A DNA stretch of 64,000 nt, from contig CP136068.1 of NCBI GenBank assembly GCA_032622095.1, positions 184,640,796-184,704,795 on the forward strand, written 5' to 3'. Below, in pieces: positions 34,095 through 45,625 of this stretch; position 1 is the first letter of the stretch, and every line of letters begins with the position of its first letter. The stretch is from Siphonodentalium dalli. Its lineage: Eukaryota > Mollusca > Scaphopoda > Gadilida > Siphonodentaliidae. The position numbers and the translations under genes are program-made. The notes below the pieces were generated by a model, which did not search any database, was not told the DNA's origin, and saw only the letters and a list, made by a program, of their open reading frames with translations.

Positions 34095-34435
34095 ACAAAT
34101 GGCGGCCATTTTATCCGCCATTTTGATTCTACCCAACTACATGTATAACGGACACATGAGTCAATTAATATATAGCCTGATCCCTTTTCAGTACAAATAG
34201 CTACATAAAACATTGTTTTTCGATCAGAAACTGAGTCATAACGATGCATACTTGTTGGGATTGAGAGAAAAACAAGATTTGTTGTCAAAACGGTTGCCAT
34301 GGCAACCATGGGCATTCTCCAGCTTGGCATGATATCAAAAATGTCTTATTTTTATATGTAGTACATGCGTGTCAAGTTTGGTGCTTTTACCATAAAATGC
34401 ACGATTGTGTCATCTATCCGCCCCACTATAAGTAA
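34095..34435 (-). repeat. Dispersed repeat with GGTTGCCATGGCAACC core, copy 2
   Basis: Contains a perfect 16-bp palindrome GGTTGCCATGGCAACC at about 34291. On the minus strand it begins TATAGTGGGGCGGATAGATG at 34433, the same start as the 28195 fragment. Related copies are at 31740-32045 and 22540. The opposite end includes GGCGGCCATTTTATCCGCCA. Confidence 0.65.
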
Positions 34436-34442
34436 TTGGACA

Positions 34443-34628
34443 CAATTGTAAAAAATTATTAAAATTGTAAAAAATTGTTAGGCCAATGCATTCTCTTATA
34501 TATGCGAGGCGACCTATGATCGACTCGCATATACAAGAGAATGCATTGGCACAGGGTAAAAAATCCCGACTTGTATACGACTGGATCCCGACTTGTATAC
34601 GACTGGATTTGATATGGCGGGTCACATA
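34443..34628. mobile_element. Type A hairpin MITE, half copy
   Basis: It retains one hairpin (34483-34549) and the right TIR. In that TIR the segment TCCCGACTTGTATACGACTGG is duplicated before TTTGATATGGCGGGTCACA and a TA. The left half is missing, starting within ACAATTGTAAAAAATT. Confidence 0.82.
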
Positions 34629-34639
34629 TAAGCGATCAG

Positions 34640-35106
34640 TTGACTCAGTGAAGATTGATTTATTTTATACTCCACCCATACGCTTACTATATCCGTTCTA
34701 CCCCTGAGAATGATGTGTTTATGTTTGAAGAATGGGAGAGAAGGGTTGTGACTTTTTCTGTTATTTTTCAGTGAGCGGTAGAACGTTGTTAGGACAAGTT
34801 CGGCTAGATTGTCAAGCTCGGAATGCTTATCGCGGAAACAGTTGCTGGATTTTCTACGGTGACAGAACGGAAGTTACGTTTTGCATCTTTATAGTTTACA
34901 TAGGAAGGAAATAGGTTGCTTCTTGGTCGGCCATCTTGAATCCACAGGACTCGTAATTCGACCATCACTTTATGCAGGAGACGAAGTTCATCGTCCCAGA
35001 AAGGCTTCAGTGCCTTTGACATTTTGATGTGGGAATGACATCCCTGGATGAACAGAAGCGCGTTTACTATTATATTGACTGGTCCCCGGACTATAAACCT
35101 TGCCAT
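34640..35106 (-). mobile_element. LINE ORF2 fragment (endonuclease-RT linker), frameshifted
   Basis: On the minus strand residues from 35016 read KALKPFWDDELRLLHKVMVE, followed by LWIQDGRPRSNLFPSYVNYK and DAKRNFR. This matches the KPYWDxELxxLHKxM...W...GRPR...Y..YK.AKR.FR block that lies between the endonuclease and RT domains in many animal non-LTR elements. A one-base shift near 34860 is needed. Another frame then continues HSELDNLAELVLTTFYRSLK to about 34640, at the edge of the type A MITE. The endonuclease and RT core are absent, so it is a dead fragment. It is a different part of the LINE protein from the relic at 30.6 kb; whether it is the same family is unknown. Confidence 0.68.
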
Positions 35107-35109
35107 CGC

Positions 35110-36172
35110 TCTGATTTGGACGTCGTTATTATAGACCGGTATGGACTATCGCCATTTTGGATCTCCGGCCAGAATTCTGACCGTGACTAAATTAGAACAG
35201 TGTAAGCATATTTCCTAAAGAGTTACCTTATGGGTGGGCACGTCACAGAGCGATAGCGTATAGAGTGTTAAACATATGAGCCAGGACGAGTCTAGTTTAC
35301 TATATCGTTGTAGATTGATCCAACGAGACGATATCGTTAATTTGAATAATTTGAGTTTTCTGGCACATTATAGCCCTCTGTGTCAAAATGACTGCACAAA
35401 ACTACCAGGTATAAATGAGCAGTGTTTCTAGAGAAAGGCCGCATAGTCAATACATCCCTACTAAATCCCGTTTAGCTGTTTAATTACACATATATCACAC
35501 GATTCAAGATTAGCGGTACAGATAAAACTGCGTAATTTTTCCGTTTCTGGACACCCAAAAGTCCAGATTTAACCGTTCCACAAGACCCTGATTTCGCTTG
35601 CTCTCTCGTGAGATACATAAGAGAGAATTCGTACATCTCTAATCAAAAGTTTATCTTATACTTGTAGTCATAGTCATTCTTCCTCGCAATATTCGAGCGT
35701 TTGTTCACTCGTATAGGACACCTAGTACAAACGCTATCGCATGCCAAATGGGGTGGGATGCTGAAAAATCGCAAGCCAATTTGCGCGCGATTTAGTTTGC
35801 CGTGTCCCGCGTGACTCAGCATCGCATGCGAATATGTTTCGATTGTAAAATTCAAAGAAATGTAACTCTAACATACCCGTTATTTAGTAAAAAATCATAC
35901 CAAAAGAATGACACCACAAAGAGACACGTTTCAAAAACACTATAGGAAAAATCACTTTTAGGGAGGCGGACGGCACTGTCTAAGACCTGTTGGGAAACAC
36001 AAAATTCAAACTGTTATTGAAGCGCCGCAGGCGCGTTAAGCAACGTCACCCCTTTTTCAAATTGATATCGAGGCAGTCAGGTCGCGCCAGCGACCGCTGC
36101 CGCGGGGGGCCTGATGGCTCATAAAAACAACTCTATATATAAGCGCCCGCGGCTACCACTTTATAGCATCAA
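35110..36172. other. No gene; short GC-rich island at the end
   Basis: Unassigned sequence. 36020-36155 is clearly richer in G+C than its surroundings and includes GAAGCGCCGCAGGCGCGTTA and GGTCGCGCCAGCGACCGCTG, the latter with a GGTCGC/GCGACC dyad. I cannot assign it. Confidence 0.4.
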
Positions 36173-37554
36173 GGGTAGACTTAGTCCAAGTCTTCTTGGA
36201 CTAAAACCAGCTAAGATATTGGGATGGCGATGCTGGCGTTTAGTCCAAGCCCGCTTCTATACCAATCCTTTGACACGACTTACGCCCACGATCTGTGGCG
36301 GGAATCTGTGGTGTATTTTACTCGATTTACCTAATGAATCAATACATGATGCTATATACATCGGAAAGAGAGATATCTTATGGTCATAATGGTGCATAAT
36401 AATCTAACTTTCATGTTAAATTACGCATAGAATATTCCGGTTGATTGTCACCAACATCGCTGTTTTTATATTTTGTTTACATTACTGAAAGCCGAAGTCA
36501 GGTTCCGAAGAACTTCGGCATTGTCCGGTGTTTGTTCTGAGTGTTCTAGTTTCCGTTTCTATATATAGCGCGGGGTTTTCCGAACAAAATGGAGAAAACC
36601 GATCGCCGCAAAGTCCAGTTTCCAATGTGCTTTGAGAACAATTCCCGCACTAAAAACTTAATGACATAATGGAGGATCAGAAAGGTAGTTTTGTTGACAA
36701 TTTTCGCAAGCAACTTGTCAAAATTGGAGCAAATTAGAACTCTTGTGTCTGACTTGCCATGCGTGTGATTTTCATCCATGTGCATTTTGACCTTTGTGTT
36801 GATAAAATAATCGGAGAACCGAATCACACAGTTTCGAAATATAGTTCTTCCGTTTTAGTGGGACTTTTCAAACTTAAGGTTAACAATTTATACAAATTTT
36901 GTTTGATTTTTTGTGTGCTTAACAAGAGCAGTATATTGCTCTGTTCGCTTAGTATATATCTTAATTTCGCTGAAGTCCACCAAATGTGGGAAATGTAGCA
37001 CCATATTATTTATTCTAATGATCGTTGTGTTTACACTGTTTTAAACTTTGAGAGGGTTGTAATTCCCCGTAATTTATTTAATGTATTACATTTATATCTT
37101 CAATGTTTAATTAATCTATTTATTTTTTATTTATTGACACACATTATTACGATTACAATGGAGAATTCATCGTAATTTGCATTGTCAGTCGAAAATCTAC
37201 GGAATATTTTCAACGGAAAATGCCGAACACAGTTCGCGAGGTCAATTGAGTTCGCATACTTTTAAAAATTTGTAAACATTGCGGTAAATGTCTCTTGTCG
37301 CATTAAATTACCGCTTTCAATTCACAACTGATGTGGGTTTCAGATAAAATAGCATGTCTTCTGCGGAAAATATCCGTTTATTGTCGCAATTGTGATATTT
37401 TATTTCATATAATTGTGGTTTTATTTGAGCGGGTCACTAACGCTTAAGCCGTGTCAAAGGAGGCCATGGGCCTGGAACTCGGACTAAAGACCGGCACCTC
37501 CATCCCAATATCTTAGCCGGCTTTAGTACGAGAAGACTTGGACTAGGGTAGACT
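36173..37554. mobile_element. Mutator-like (MULE) non-autonomous element, 9-bp TSD
   Basis: Element 36182-37545 (1364 bp) starts TAGTCCAAGTCTTCT and ends AGAAGACTTGGACTA. The exact direct repeat GGGTAGACT lies on each side (36173-36181 and 37546-37554). Inverted similarity extends about 80 bp inward through AGCTAAGATATTGGGATGG and the TTTAGTCC(A/G)AG block. A 9-bp TSD with long TIRs is the usual signature of the Mutator superfamily. The interior has only short frames (60-93 codons) with no transposase similarity that I can see. Confidence 0.82.
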
Positions 37555-38028
37555 GAGCAAATCGAGACGGGATGCTGGTCCCGCCAAACTCTCCAGACGG
37601 CATCGACATATCAAAACGCATGCGATTCTCGCCTATCGTATCCGTATTTGGACGAGATTGTAAGACCATAGCCTGTATAGGACTAGCTATTCAATTTTGC
37701 ACTAAATGTAAATTTCATTCGATTTTGTCCATTTTGGTGGCCATTTTGGGAAAAATATTCTACATATATGGTTTACGACTAAGCAATGTTTGTGTATATT
37801 TCAATTTATTACGAATTTGGCATTAATTGGAGCACCTGCCGCAGAATTCAGTATTTTCCGATAACAACAGACATTATGGACGCCATCTTCAATAGAGAAT
37901 TTTCCCCAAAGAGGATTTTAGCGGATTTTGGATATGTTGTTCCCTGCATTCTGCCCGACAATATGACACCAAAAACAGCTTGTAAACAATTTGTTCTAGG
38001 TCCAATGCTTCAACGACCAGACTACATT
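37555..38028. other. No gene recognised
   Basis: Frames of 84 and 91 codons overlap here (37572-37826, 37786-38061) without recognisable domains; the second runs into a MITE. GGTGGCCATTTTGG resembles the CCATTTTG-rich repeats elsewhere. Confidence 0.4.
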
Positions 38029-38372
38029 GGCATAACAATTTTTTATCATTTTTTTAAATAAATGTTTCTTACAATTTTTAGGACATAAAATAAAAAATAT
38101 CCATTACCCTGCAGGGAGCCCCACACATATATAGAAGCATATATAAGAGTGTCGTCTGCTCATGTTTGTCTGGGGCTCTGTGTGGTTGAAATTATAAAAT
38201 TGTTAAAGAATACAAGAAAAAATTATTAAAATTGTAAAAAATTGTTAGGCCAATGCATTCTCTTATATATGCGAGGCGACCTATGGTCGACTCGCATATA
38301 TAAGAGAATGCATTGGCACAGGGTAAAAAAAAATCCCGACTTACGACTGGATTTGATCTGGCGGGTCACATA
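38029..38372. mobile_element. Type A hairpin MITE, left end lost
   Basis: It begins at CATTGGCATAACAATTTTTT, the last bases of the left hairpin. The central palindrome (CAGGGAGCCCCACACA to CTGGGGCTCTGTG), the right hairpin (38250-38316) and a complete right TIR ending TCTGGCGGGTCACA plus TA follow. The left hairpin and left TIR are deleted. Confidence 0.85.
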
Positions 38373-38549
38373 TTATACGTAGTTCCTTGTCCATCTGGAA
38401 AATTCCTCTCACTTATATAGGCTCTCCGTGTTGTATTTTTAAGTCGAGGGGTATTTTCCAGGAGTCTGTCGTTGCTGTCACATGAAATGCACAAGTTTGT
38501 GTTTTATTGCCGACATTGACTGTGAAAACAAGACAAGAATGTGTCGAGG

Positions 38550-39340
38550 GAGGACGCGTGGATCTGCTCTAAATCGCATGTCGTCAGCGGAAAGTAAATA
38601 ATCTACACGAATTATTAGGGTGCGTTCACACACGCGTGGGTCGGCTCTAAATCGCATGCCATCAGCGGAAAGTCAATAAATCTGCTCGAATTATTAGGGT
38701 GCGTTCACACACGCGTGGGTCGGCTCTAAATCGCATGCCATCAGCGGAAAGTCAATAGATCTACACGAATTATTAGGGTGCGTTCACACACGCTTGGGTC
38801 GGCTCTAAATCGCATACCATAAGCGGAAAGTCAATAGATCTACACGAATTATTAGGGTGCGTTCACACACGCGTGGGTCGGCTCTAAATCGCATCAGTGG
38901 AAAGTCAATAGATCTGCACGAATTATTAGGGTGCGTTCACGCACACGTGGATCGGCTCTAAATCGCATGCCATCAGCGGAAAGTCAATAAATCTACACGA
39001 ATTATTAGGGTGCGTTCACACACGCGTGGGTCGGCTCTAAATCGCATGCCATCAGCGGAAAGTCAATAGATCTACACGAATTATTAGGGTGCGTTCACAC
39101 ACGCGTGGGTCGGCTCTAAATCGCATGCCATCAGCGGAAAGTCAATAGATCTGCACGAATTATTAGGGTGCGTTCACACACGCGTGGGTCGGCTCTAAAT
39201 CGCATGCCATCAGCGGAAAGTCAATAGATCTACACGAATTATTAGGGTGCGTTAACACACGCGTGGGTCGGCTCTAAATCGCATCAGCGGAAAGTCAATA
39301 AATCTACACGAATTATTAGAGTGCGTTCACACGCCTGAAA
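38550..39340. repeat. 79-bp minisatellite, ~10 units
   Basis: The 79-bp unit contains GGGTGCGTTCACACACGCGT, CGGCTCTAAATCGCATGCCA, TCAGCGGAAAGTCAATA and CACGAATTATTA. Starts at 38618 and 38697 fix the period. Two units lack six bases (CATCAG for CATGCCATCAG). Each unit carries the ACGCGT palindrome or a variant. A single degenerate unit reappears at about 39905-39985, which may mark the original source of the unit. Confidence 0.92.
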
Positions 39341-40530
39341 AAAATGGTCAATTGACAAGGTGACACATCTGCCCGGGTCAACGAAAATCACACCTAGCCC
39401 TCCGGAATGACAATAACAAGTCAGAATGGAGCACTGGCTGACGGACCTTTCCGTTTGTCAACATAAGTATAGTGAAAGAAATAATGGCTTACTACCTATC
39501 CGTCATATAATTTCCCCACATAATGAAGGTGGTGCACAAATGTATGGATGTCAAAAGAAAGGGGGTGTTATCTGCTAGGCATATTAAAGAAGATTCGAGG
39601 TTAAATGTGATGATAACCAAGGTCCAAATTTCTCGCAGACAAATTGCTCCTCGTTCTGATGACATGAATTTTGAGATGGAGGCTGGATTCTGGAGCGGTT
39701 TATTGGAATTTTGAAAATAGTTTTAGAACGTACCACACAAAACAAGATTCATTTAATGCCAAAAGTAGAATTTATAAATTTTTGAAAATTACTCCCAATG
39801 AGTTAAAAAGATGCCAAAATGTTTTGATAAGACCATCATCAGTTGCAGTTTGCTGACTATATGCCATACTAAGCGCATGTCACATAACGTTTTGACTCGT
39901 TTCTGCAATTGGTCCGCTCTAAATCGCATGCCATCAACGGAAAGTCAATAATTCTACACAAATGATTAGAGCGCGTTTACACACCTGGCAAAACTATCAA
40001 TCAGAAGGCGCCATTTCTGGGAGAGGTGAAATATATTGAGGTAGATGACTAATTGTTTTACAAATGACATATTCTCTCTTGGCAGAATCCATATAAGTTA
40101 TCACTCTCAGTAGTATTTCGGGATGTAACGTTCACGTGTGCCTTTATGTTTCTCCCGGAGAGGGAGCCTGTCTGAGATAAAAATGTGTGCCAATCAAAGG
40201 GGTCGTATGCCCATATTATCAAAGGGGCCCCTCCGACACTATCGGGTCTGTATGAAATTTAGCGCGCTTATTATCACAATATTTTGCGTTCAATATCCAA
40301 TAATAAGCGCGAAAGATTTTTGGTATTGCGCTATAATCGCGCCTTTTTCCAAATTAAGCGCGCTCATTATCGCAATAAAGGCGCGCCTCAATATACCACT
40401 TCTTCTGACTGGTACTGTACCTCGCTGTACAGGACCGGAGTTCACAGGGGGTGGTGCCCATAGGATTAATAGGATATACTGTAGTGAGTATATATAACAT
40501 GTATGATCTAACCCTGTTCAATATATATTC
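39341..40530. other. No gene; GCGC-rich inverted motif
   Basis: CGCGCTTATTAT (40263-40274) and its inverse ATAATAAGCGCG (40300-40311) form a 12-bp stem. Similar GCGC-plus-TTAT motifs recur up to 40385. Frames at 39523-39714 and 39671-39856 show no recognisable domain. Confidence 0.4.
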
Positions 40531-40533
40531 CAA

Positions 40534-41048
40534 CCCTGGTCAAGTGGTCCTGCTAATGTGCTATGGTGCGGTTGGATCCTGCTGAATTACTATGATGCGG
40601 TTAGGGCAAACTGATGTTGTTAACAAAAAGTACCGTTATATTTTTTTAATTTGACTTTTTCGAAGTGTCCGGATAAACTTAACATATCTAGGAAAAGCTA
40701 TTATGCGTATCAAACATTCAATAACATATTTATTGCGAAATATGTTTAATACTGGTTGTATTAGCTGTTGAAAATCGACTATAATCAAGATGGATATTCA
40801 CGTCGTTTTAGAATCACCAGCGCAGGCATTGTCATATTTAAAAAAAATATATATGTTCTTGAATGTTTCATACACACACTGGTTTTTCTCTCAAATCGCT
40901 AGGATTAGCCAAACACCGCGAAAATGACAACTTTAGGGAAAATAACGGTACTTTTTCGTAACGGCATCAGTTTGCCCTATACCCGCATCATAGCAATTCA
41001 GCAGGACCACCAGCATCATAGCATATTAGCAGGACCACTTGACCAGGG
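40534..41048. mobile_element. TIR element with minisatellite-like ends
   Basis: A 515-bp element starts CCCTGGTCAAGTGGTCCTGC and ends with its inverse GCAGGACCACTTGACCAGGG. Behind each end are two units of the 29-bp repeat (GCTATGATGC...CCTGCTGAATT) in inverted orientation. Next comes the inverted pair GGGCAAACTGATG...AGTACCGTTAT at 40604 and its complement at 40944-40978. TATATT occurs close outside both ends (40524-40529, 41051-41056) but with 2-4 extra bases, so the TSD is uncertain. A second, right-end copy lies at 51840-51996. Confidence 0.8.
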
Positions 41049-41300
41049 TGTATATTGGCGGATATATTCGCCAGCTCATTCGCGTGTATCATTCTTGAGA
41101 TAACCACCGACAATTTGGCGGTAAATTCTTTGGCGCATATAGACGTGAACTCAAGTGTGGCCCTGTGTGCCCTTTACTCGAATCCGCTTTTATTTCTAGG
41201 AAACAGATGATCAAGGAAGTTGTCATGAGCCATGAATACAGCTAACCCTCATCATGCTGATCAATGTTGGTCTATAAATTGTCATCAGTAATTAGTTTAG

Positions 41301-41692
41301 TTAACCCTTTACCCAACAGAAGGGCCCTGTGTCAATGCATTCTCTTATATATGCGAGTCGACCATAGGTCGCCTCGCATATATAAGAGAATGCATTGGCT
41401 TAACACATTAAAAATTATAAAATTGTTAAAGAATATAAGAAAAAATGGTAAAAAGTGTTAAAAAATATTTTTTTTAGGCCAATGCATTCTCTTATATATG
41501 CGAGGCGACCTATGGTCGACTCGCATATATAAGAGAATGCATTGGCACAGGGCATAACTGTAACTATCACAATGTGGTCAAGGAGCCGGTTCCAATGATA
41601 CCCATATTTGTATGGTTCTATTGAGACAGACCCAAGATAATTTAGGCTGTTGCAGCTTTATTTGGCCGTTTTTGTTGGGTATAAAGGGTTAA
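41301..41692. mobile_element. Type B hairpin MITE, TTAA-flanked, copy 3
   Basis: Element 41305-41688 (384 bp) has TTAA on each side and the TIR CCCTTTACCCAACA...TGTTGGGTATAAAGGG, with a 2-bp insertion in the right TIR. Hairpins lie at 41332-41399 and 41479-41545. The right-hand conserved part matches the copies at 13.5 and 21.6 kb. Confidence 0.88.
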
Positions 41693-43085
41693 ATAAATAA
41701 CTAAAAACATGCATACATAAATAAATAAACATTGTTATACATGATTTAGCACCCATATGACATCTTGCCTGGAACATTTCTTCTATATTTACATACTGGT
41801 ATATTAACTACAGATGGTTATTCGCCCATGATTGACATAAATACCGCATATGGTTGTTTCATATAATATGTACTTGTTTTTAATTATCCAATTTCATTTA
41901 CTATATTGCCAATCATTCACTTGCTTGGTTTTTTTTCATTATTATTCTGACCTTATAACGATCATTCCGCCGCTTAAGGTGCCGTGATTGGCAAATAAAG
42001 TATTCTATTCTGTATAATACCAGTGATACATAGATGCGGGGGCGGTGTGTCGATCTATATATGTTGAGCCATGTCGGAATATGTTTACACGCATTGTTCG
42101 AATGATCGAAACGGGTCACAAAGTATGACATAGTATAGTACCGGAAAGTCTCGTAACCTCATTAGAAATGTAGTGCATATTTCCTGGTGATTGAGCCCCG
42201 TCTGTGGCCGTATACCTGGAATGAATCAATTTCCAAATACATAGTCGGGCGCCTGTATTGGATTAATTTGCCTTTCGTGTAGTTTCTGAGATATATACCT
42301 TATCGGTGACAGTGAAATTTCTCAGAAAGGTTTATTTATATACATAAAAGAGTAGGATAATTATGTCTGTATGTCTGTATGTCTGTTCGGATTTTTCTAC
42401 CAGACCCCTGGAACGATTTCAACCAAATTTGGTTTGGTGACTCCTGGTACAATGGCGGATGCCATAACCGAGTTAGTTTTTCAAAATTTTGATTTGAAAA
42501 ATCTAATTTAAAACAAACAAACAACTGATATTAAATTGAGCAAGGCGCTGTATCTAAACACAAAATCTAATTTAATTTAATTAAAAACAAATATTTATTT
42601 AATTTTTTGTTTTAAATAAAAATATCTAAACAATCAAAATGCACAAAGGGGCTACCGCTCAATAAAGGTGGCTCTGTCTAAGATCAAAATGTGTGCATAA
42701 CACACACAGTGGTTATTCATGCAGGCCCCTAATTTATGGACAAAAGGGCCTTGCGGCCACTTCGACGCTGAATATCCGCTCCCGAGGCAGCTTGTTTCGG
42801 TTGGTTTTTAACATTGATCCAGAATTGTGTTCTCTTCGTGTTGTCCATATATAGACATGAGTGTTATTCTGTAAAAGTAACGTTTCACACAGACAATTCC
42901 ACCGCGGTCTCCCCGGCAACAGATTTGCAATGGTAATGTATATGAACGCCCCAAACAAATGCATGACACCGAGTATGCCTAAAGCGGAACACCGTTCGGG
43001 TGGTGGGGACCATGGACTGGGGGTTGGGGTTGTCACCCCTCCACTATGGTCAACAATTTCCAATAAGCGAGATCACTGATATTCA
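41693..43085. other. No gene; simple repeat and repeat remnants
   Basis: A TGTATGTC microsatellite lies at about 42364-42387. It is followed by AACGATTTCAACCAAATTTGG, a text commonly seen after such repeats in invertebrate interspersed repeats. A minus-strand frame at 42734-43063 (109 codons) is proline-rich at its start and has no recognised domain; its antisense frame is equally open, so I treat it as chance. Confidence 0.45.
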
Positions 43086-43242
43086 TCCAGTCCCGCTTCC
43101 GTGGTTTTATTGCTACAGATCAGAGTTCTGGAGCAGAATTTCCATATATGGAGCTTTAATTTGAATATCCTTGGCTTTACTTCCATATATGGAAATACTA
43201 ATCCAGAACTTTGACCTGTAGCACTTAAACCACGAAACTGGA
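43086..43242. mobile_element. Palindromic MITE-like hairpin, ~155 bp
   Basis: CGTGGTTTTATTGCTACAGATCAGAGTTCTGG on the left is matched inversely by CCAGAACTTTGACCTGTAGC and ACTTAAACCACG on the right. TTTCCATATATGGA occurs near each inner end. Several mismatches are present, so it is older than the hairpin at 33.0 kb. No TSD was determined. Confidence 0.7.
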
Positions 43243-43419
43243 ATCCAATATGGATGTGAGTTAGTGACAGGGCGGATAGTGGGAAATTTCCTGTCTAACA
43301 AACATCAGTTGTGTATTTTACACTAACCATAATTATACGGGTTGAAATTTGTCCTACTTTTGGTCAAAACTTTTTACTAAAATTGCCAACAGTTGGAAAT
43401 GTTCTAACCTTATAATTAT

Positions 43420-43670
43420 AGGGTGTCAGGTCCAGCAATTGGCACGCTTGATGTACCAGCTGGACACTTCCTATCCAAATGGGTGCAAACGGAATTTCTC
43501 GAACTTAGGAGTTTGGTCTGGTTCGGGTGGGGCGGTTGCAGTTTGAAAAATATAATTACAGCACCCCACCCCAAACGGCCCCAACGGAGACCCTCTGTCA
43601 CGTCCCTGGTTTGGGTCAGTTCGACCCCCCCCCCCCCCGTAGAGAGCTCCCACCATCCTTGCATTCATGT
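43420..43670. other. C-rich stretch with poly-C, no gene
   Basis: A run of about 13 C lies near 43626-43638 in GGTCAGTTCGACC...GTAGAG. Overlapping plus and minus frames rich in Pro and Gly are composition artefacts. Confidence 0.5.
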
Positions 43671-43898
43671 GTCGTGTTTACAGTATGATGACGCAATCAG
43701 ACGACACATCACACATGTGTACAGGTGGAATAACTTATTCTCACCTGAAGAGTTTGATTAAGTACAGTTAAGTATAGAAAAAAAATCGCACTACAGAGAC
43801 AATATGCCACGAGACTTCATTAGCGAACGTGTGCAATATGAACGAGATATTTGTTATTTTTGGCGGGAGCGAAACACCTCAAGTGTGCGTGGGCGCAA

Positions 43899-44326
43899 TG
43901 CTGCAAATAGTGTGTCTGTCATTTACAGAATTAGGTCCCCAGAGGGGGATTTAGTTATTCTATCTTGCACAGCGGACTAGCACCACCAAATTCACCAGCT
44001 GTGGTTCTCATTCTGCTTATGCCTCATCTTCTGGGAAGTATATATAGTCTCAAGTTACTTGTTCCCATCTGTGAAGTTTCTATATCCCCTAATTTTCAGA
44101 GGATAAAATGCATAATCGAGGTGGCTGTAATTTGGCGAACATCACCAACTTCAACTGAGGAACTTCAATCTTATTCTAGGTCTCCAATATCAGTTGCGTC
44201 CCAAGCAGAATGATATTCCCATGCAGACGGTGAGTTTAGTGACGTCATAGCCCGCAGTGCGGATAGCGTCACTAAATCACCCTTTGGGGACCTCATTCTG
44301 CATATGATAGACACACTATTTGCAGG
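43899..44326. mobile_element. TIR element (TGCAAATAGTGTGTCTG family), copy 1
   Basis: It starts CTGCAAATAGTGTGTCTGTC and ends with the inverse GACACACTATTTGCAG. Similarity extends about 75 bp inward through CAGAATGAGGTCCCCA. Internal segments TCTGGGAAGTATATATAGTC and GATAAAATGCATAATCGAGG are shared with copy 2 at 49.47 kb. No convincing TSD was found for this copy. Confidence 0.75.
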
Positions 44327-44429
44327 CGTGCGTGGTTAGAGTACATTCGGTGATAGAGTGGTGATTCTTTGACAGCAGCGCGTCATCTCTGTAAATGAGT
44401 AAATTGGAAATGATTAAATATTGCTTTCT

Positions 44430-45110
44430 TTACTTGACCCAAACAGCTAGTTGCGTCATTAGATGACGCAAGCGTGCGTCATTAGATGACGCAAGCGCGA
44501 AACGGTTTTCCTTCTTGTCGGTGCTATATGATGGGTGTGGATTGAGGGGCTTCCACGCATGAGCTATACATGTCTGGAGGCGGGGGGGGGGTGAAAAAAA
44601 AATTCCGTATGCCGGGGTGGGTGGGTGATCAAAGCCACCAACAAGCAATTTTTTCCGCAACTAAAAAAAAAATTTCCTGCTGTTTTTTTTAGTGTTTTGG
44701 CAATGAGTTGGGCTTCAAAACCACTTTGAATGAGAGAAATAATGTAACTCTAACTGGTAAACTGACTGCAGGCAGCTATCGTGTTGTATTTTGAAATCCA
44801 AGATGGCCGCTGGCAGCCATGTTTTTTGGGCCGAATGACCTCAAAATGACTCATTCCTATTTATTTTAACATCCATGATAAATAGTATGCACAGAAATTC
44901 ATATACAGCTGTTTACAGTGAATTTCCCCCCGCAAATCTCTGTTTTAGTGTTAAAAGGGGGGGTGGGTGTAAACAAATGGTCGGAAAAAACTGCCGAAAA
45001 CGGAAAAAAAATTGGCAGTGGGTACAAAAAATGATCGAAAGGGAAAAAATGCCATACGTGCCTGAAAATTTTTCCGACCCCCCCCCCCCCCCCCCCTGTC
45101 TGGAGAGGAA
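44430..45110. other. Repeat remnants and poly-G/poly-C tracts
   Basis: 44446-44500 (GTCATTAGATGACGCAAGCG) has relatives at about 45640-45665 and 45880-45925, each followed by GCGG(A/G)..GGTT(T/A)TCCTT and CGTCG. A G run lies at about 44582-44591 and a C run of 19 at about 45079-45097. AAGATGGCCGCTGGCAGCCAT occurs at 44799. No gene is seen. Confidence 0.5.
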
Positions 45111-45176
45111 CTTTTAAATGGACCTACACAGAACATTACTTAATTGTTAAGCTTGTATACCAGATGAAGGAATCTA

Positions 45177-45625
45177 TATGTGACCCGTCATATCAAATCC
45201 AGTCATAAGTCGGGATTTTGTTACCCTGTGCCAATGCATTCTCTTATATATGTGAGTCGACCATATATAGGTCGCTTCGCATATATAAGAGAATGCATTG
45301 GCCTAACAATTTTTTATCATTTTGTTTAAATAAATGTTTCTTACAATTTTTAGGACATAAAATAAAAAACATCCATTACCCTGCAGGGAGCCCCACACAT
45401 TATAGAAGCATATAGAAGAGTGTCGTCTGCTCATGTTTGTCTGGGGCTCTGTATGGGTGAAATTATAAAATTGTTAAAGAATACAAGAAACAATTATTAA
45501 AATTGTAAAAAATTGTTAGGCCAATGCATTCTCTTATATATGCGAGGCGACCTATGGTCGACTCTCATATATAAGAGAATGCATTGGCACAGGGTAAAAA
45601 AAATCCCAACATGGCGGGTCATATA
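45177..45625. mobile_element. Type A hairpin MITE, nearly complete
   Basis: It starts TGTGACCCGTCATATCAAAT at 45179 after a TA and ends GGCGGGTCATA before a TA. Two hairpins lie at 45231-45301 and 45521-45587. The central GAGCCCC...GGGGCTC palindrome lies between them. The right TIR lacks the segment corresponding to TACGACTGGATTTGATA. This and 52200-52637 are the best copies for defining the family ends. Confidence 0.88.

Noticed and set aside
36020-36115. Bacterial contamination or chimera at the GC-rich island
   Set aside because: The stretch is under 150 bp, contains no coding frame, and runs smoothly into flanking AT-rich sequence next to the Mutator-like element. Only a read-depth check could settle it.
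42734-43063. 109-codon minus-strand ORF as a gene
   Set aside because: The antisense strand is open over much of the same stretch and the composition is local G/C richness; no domain was recognised.
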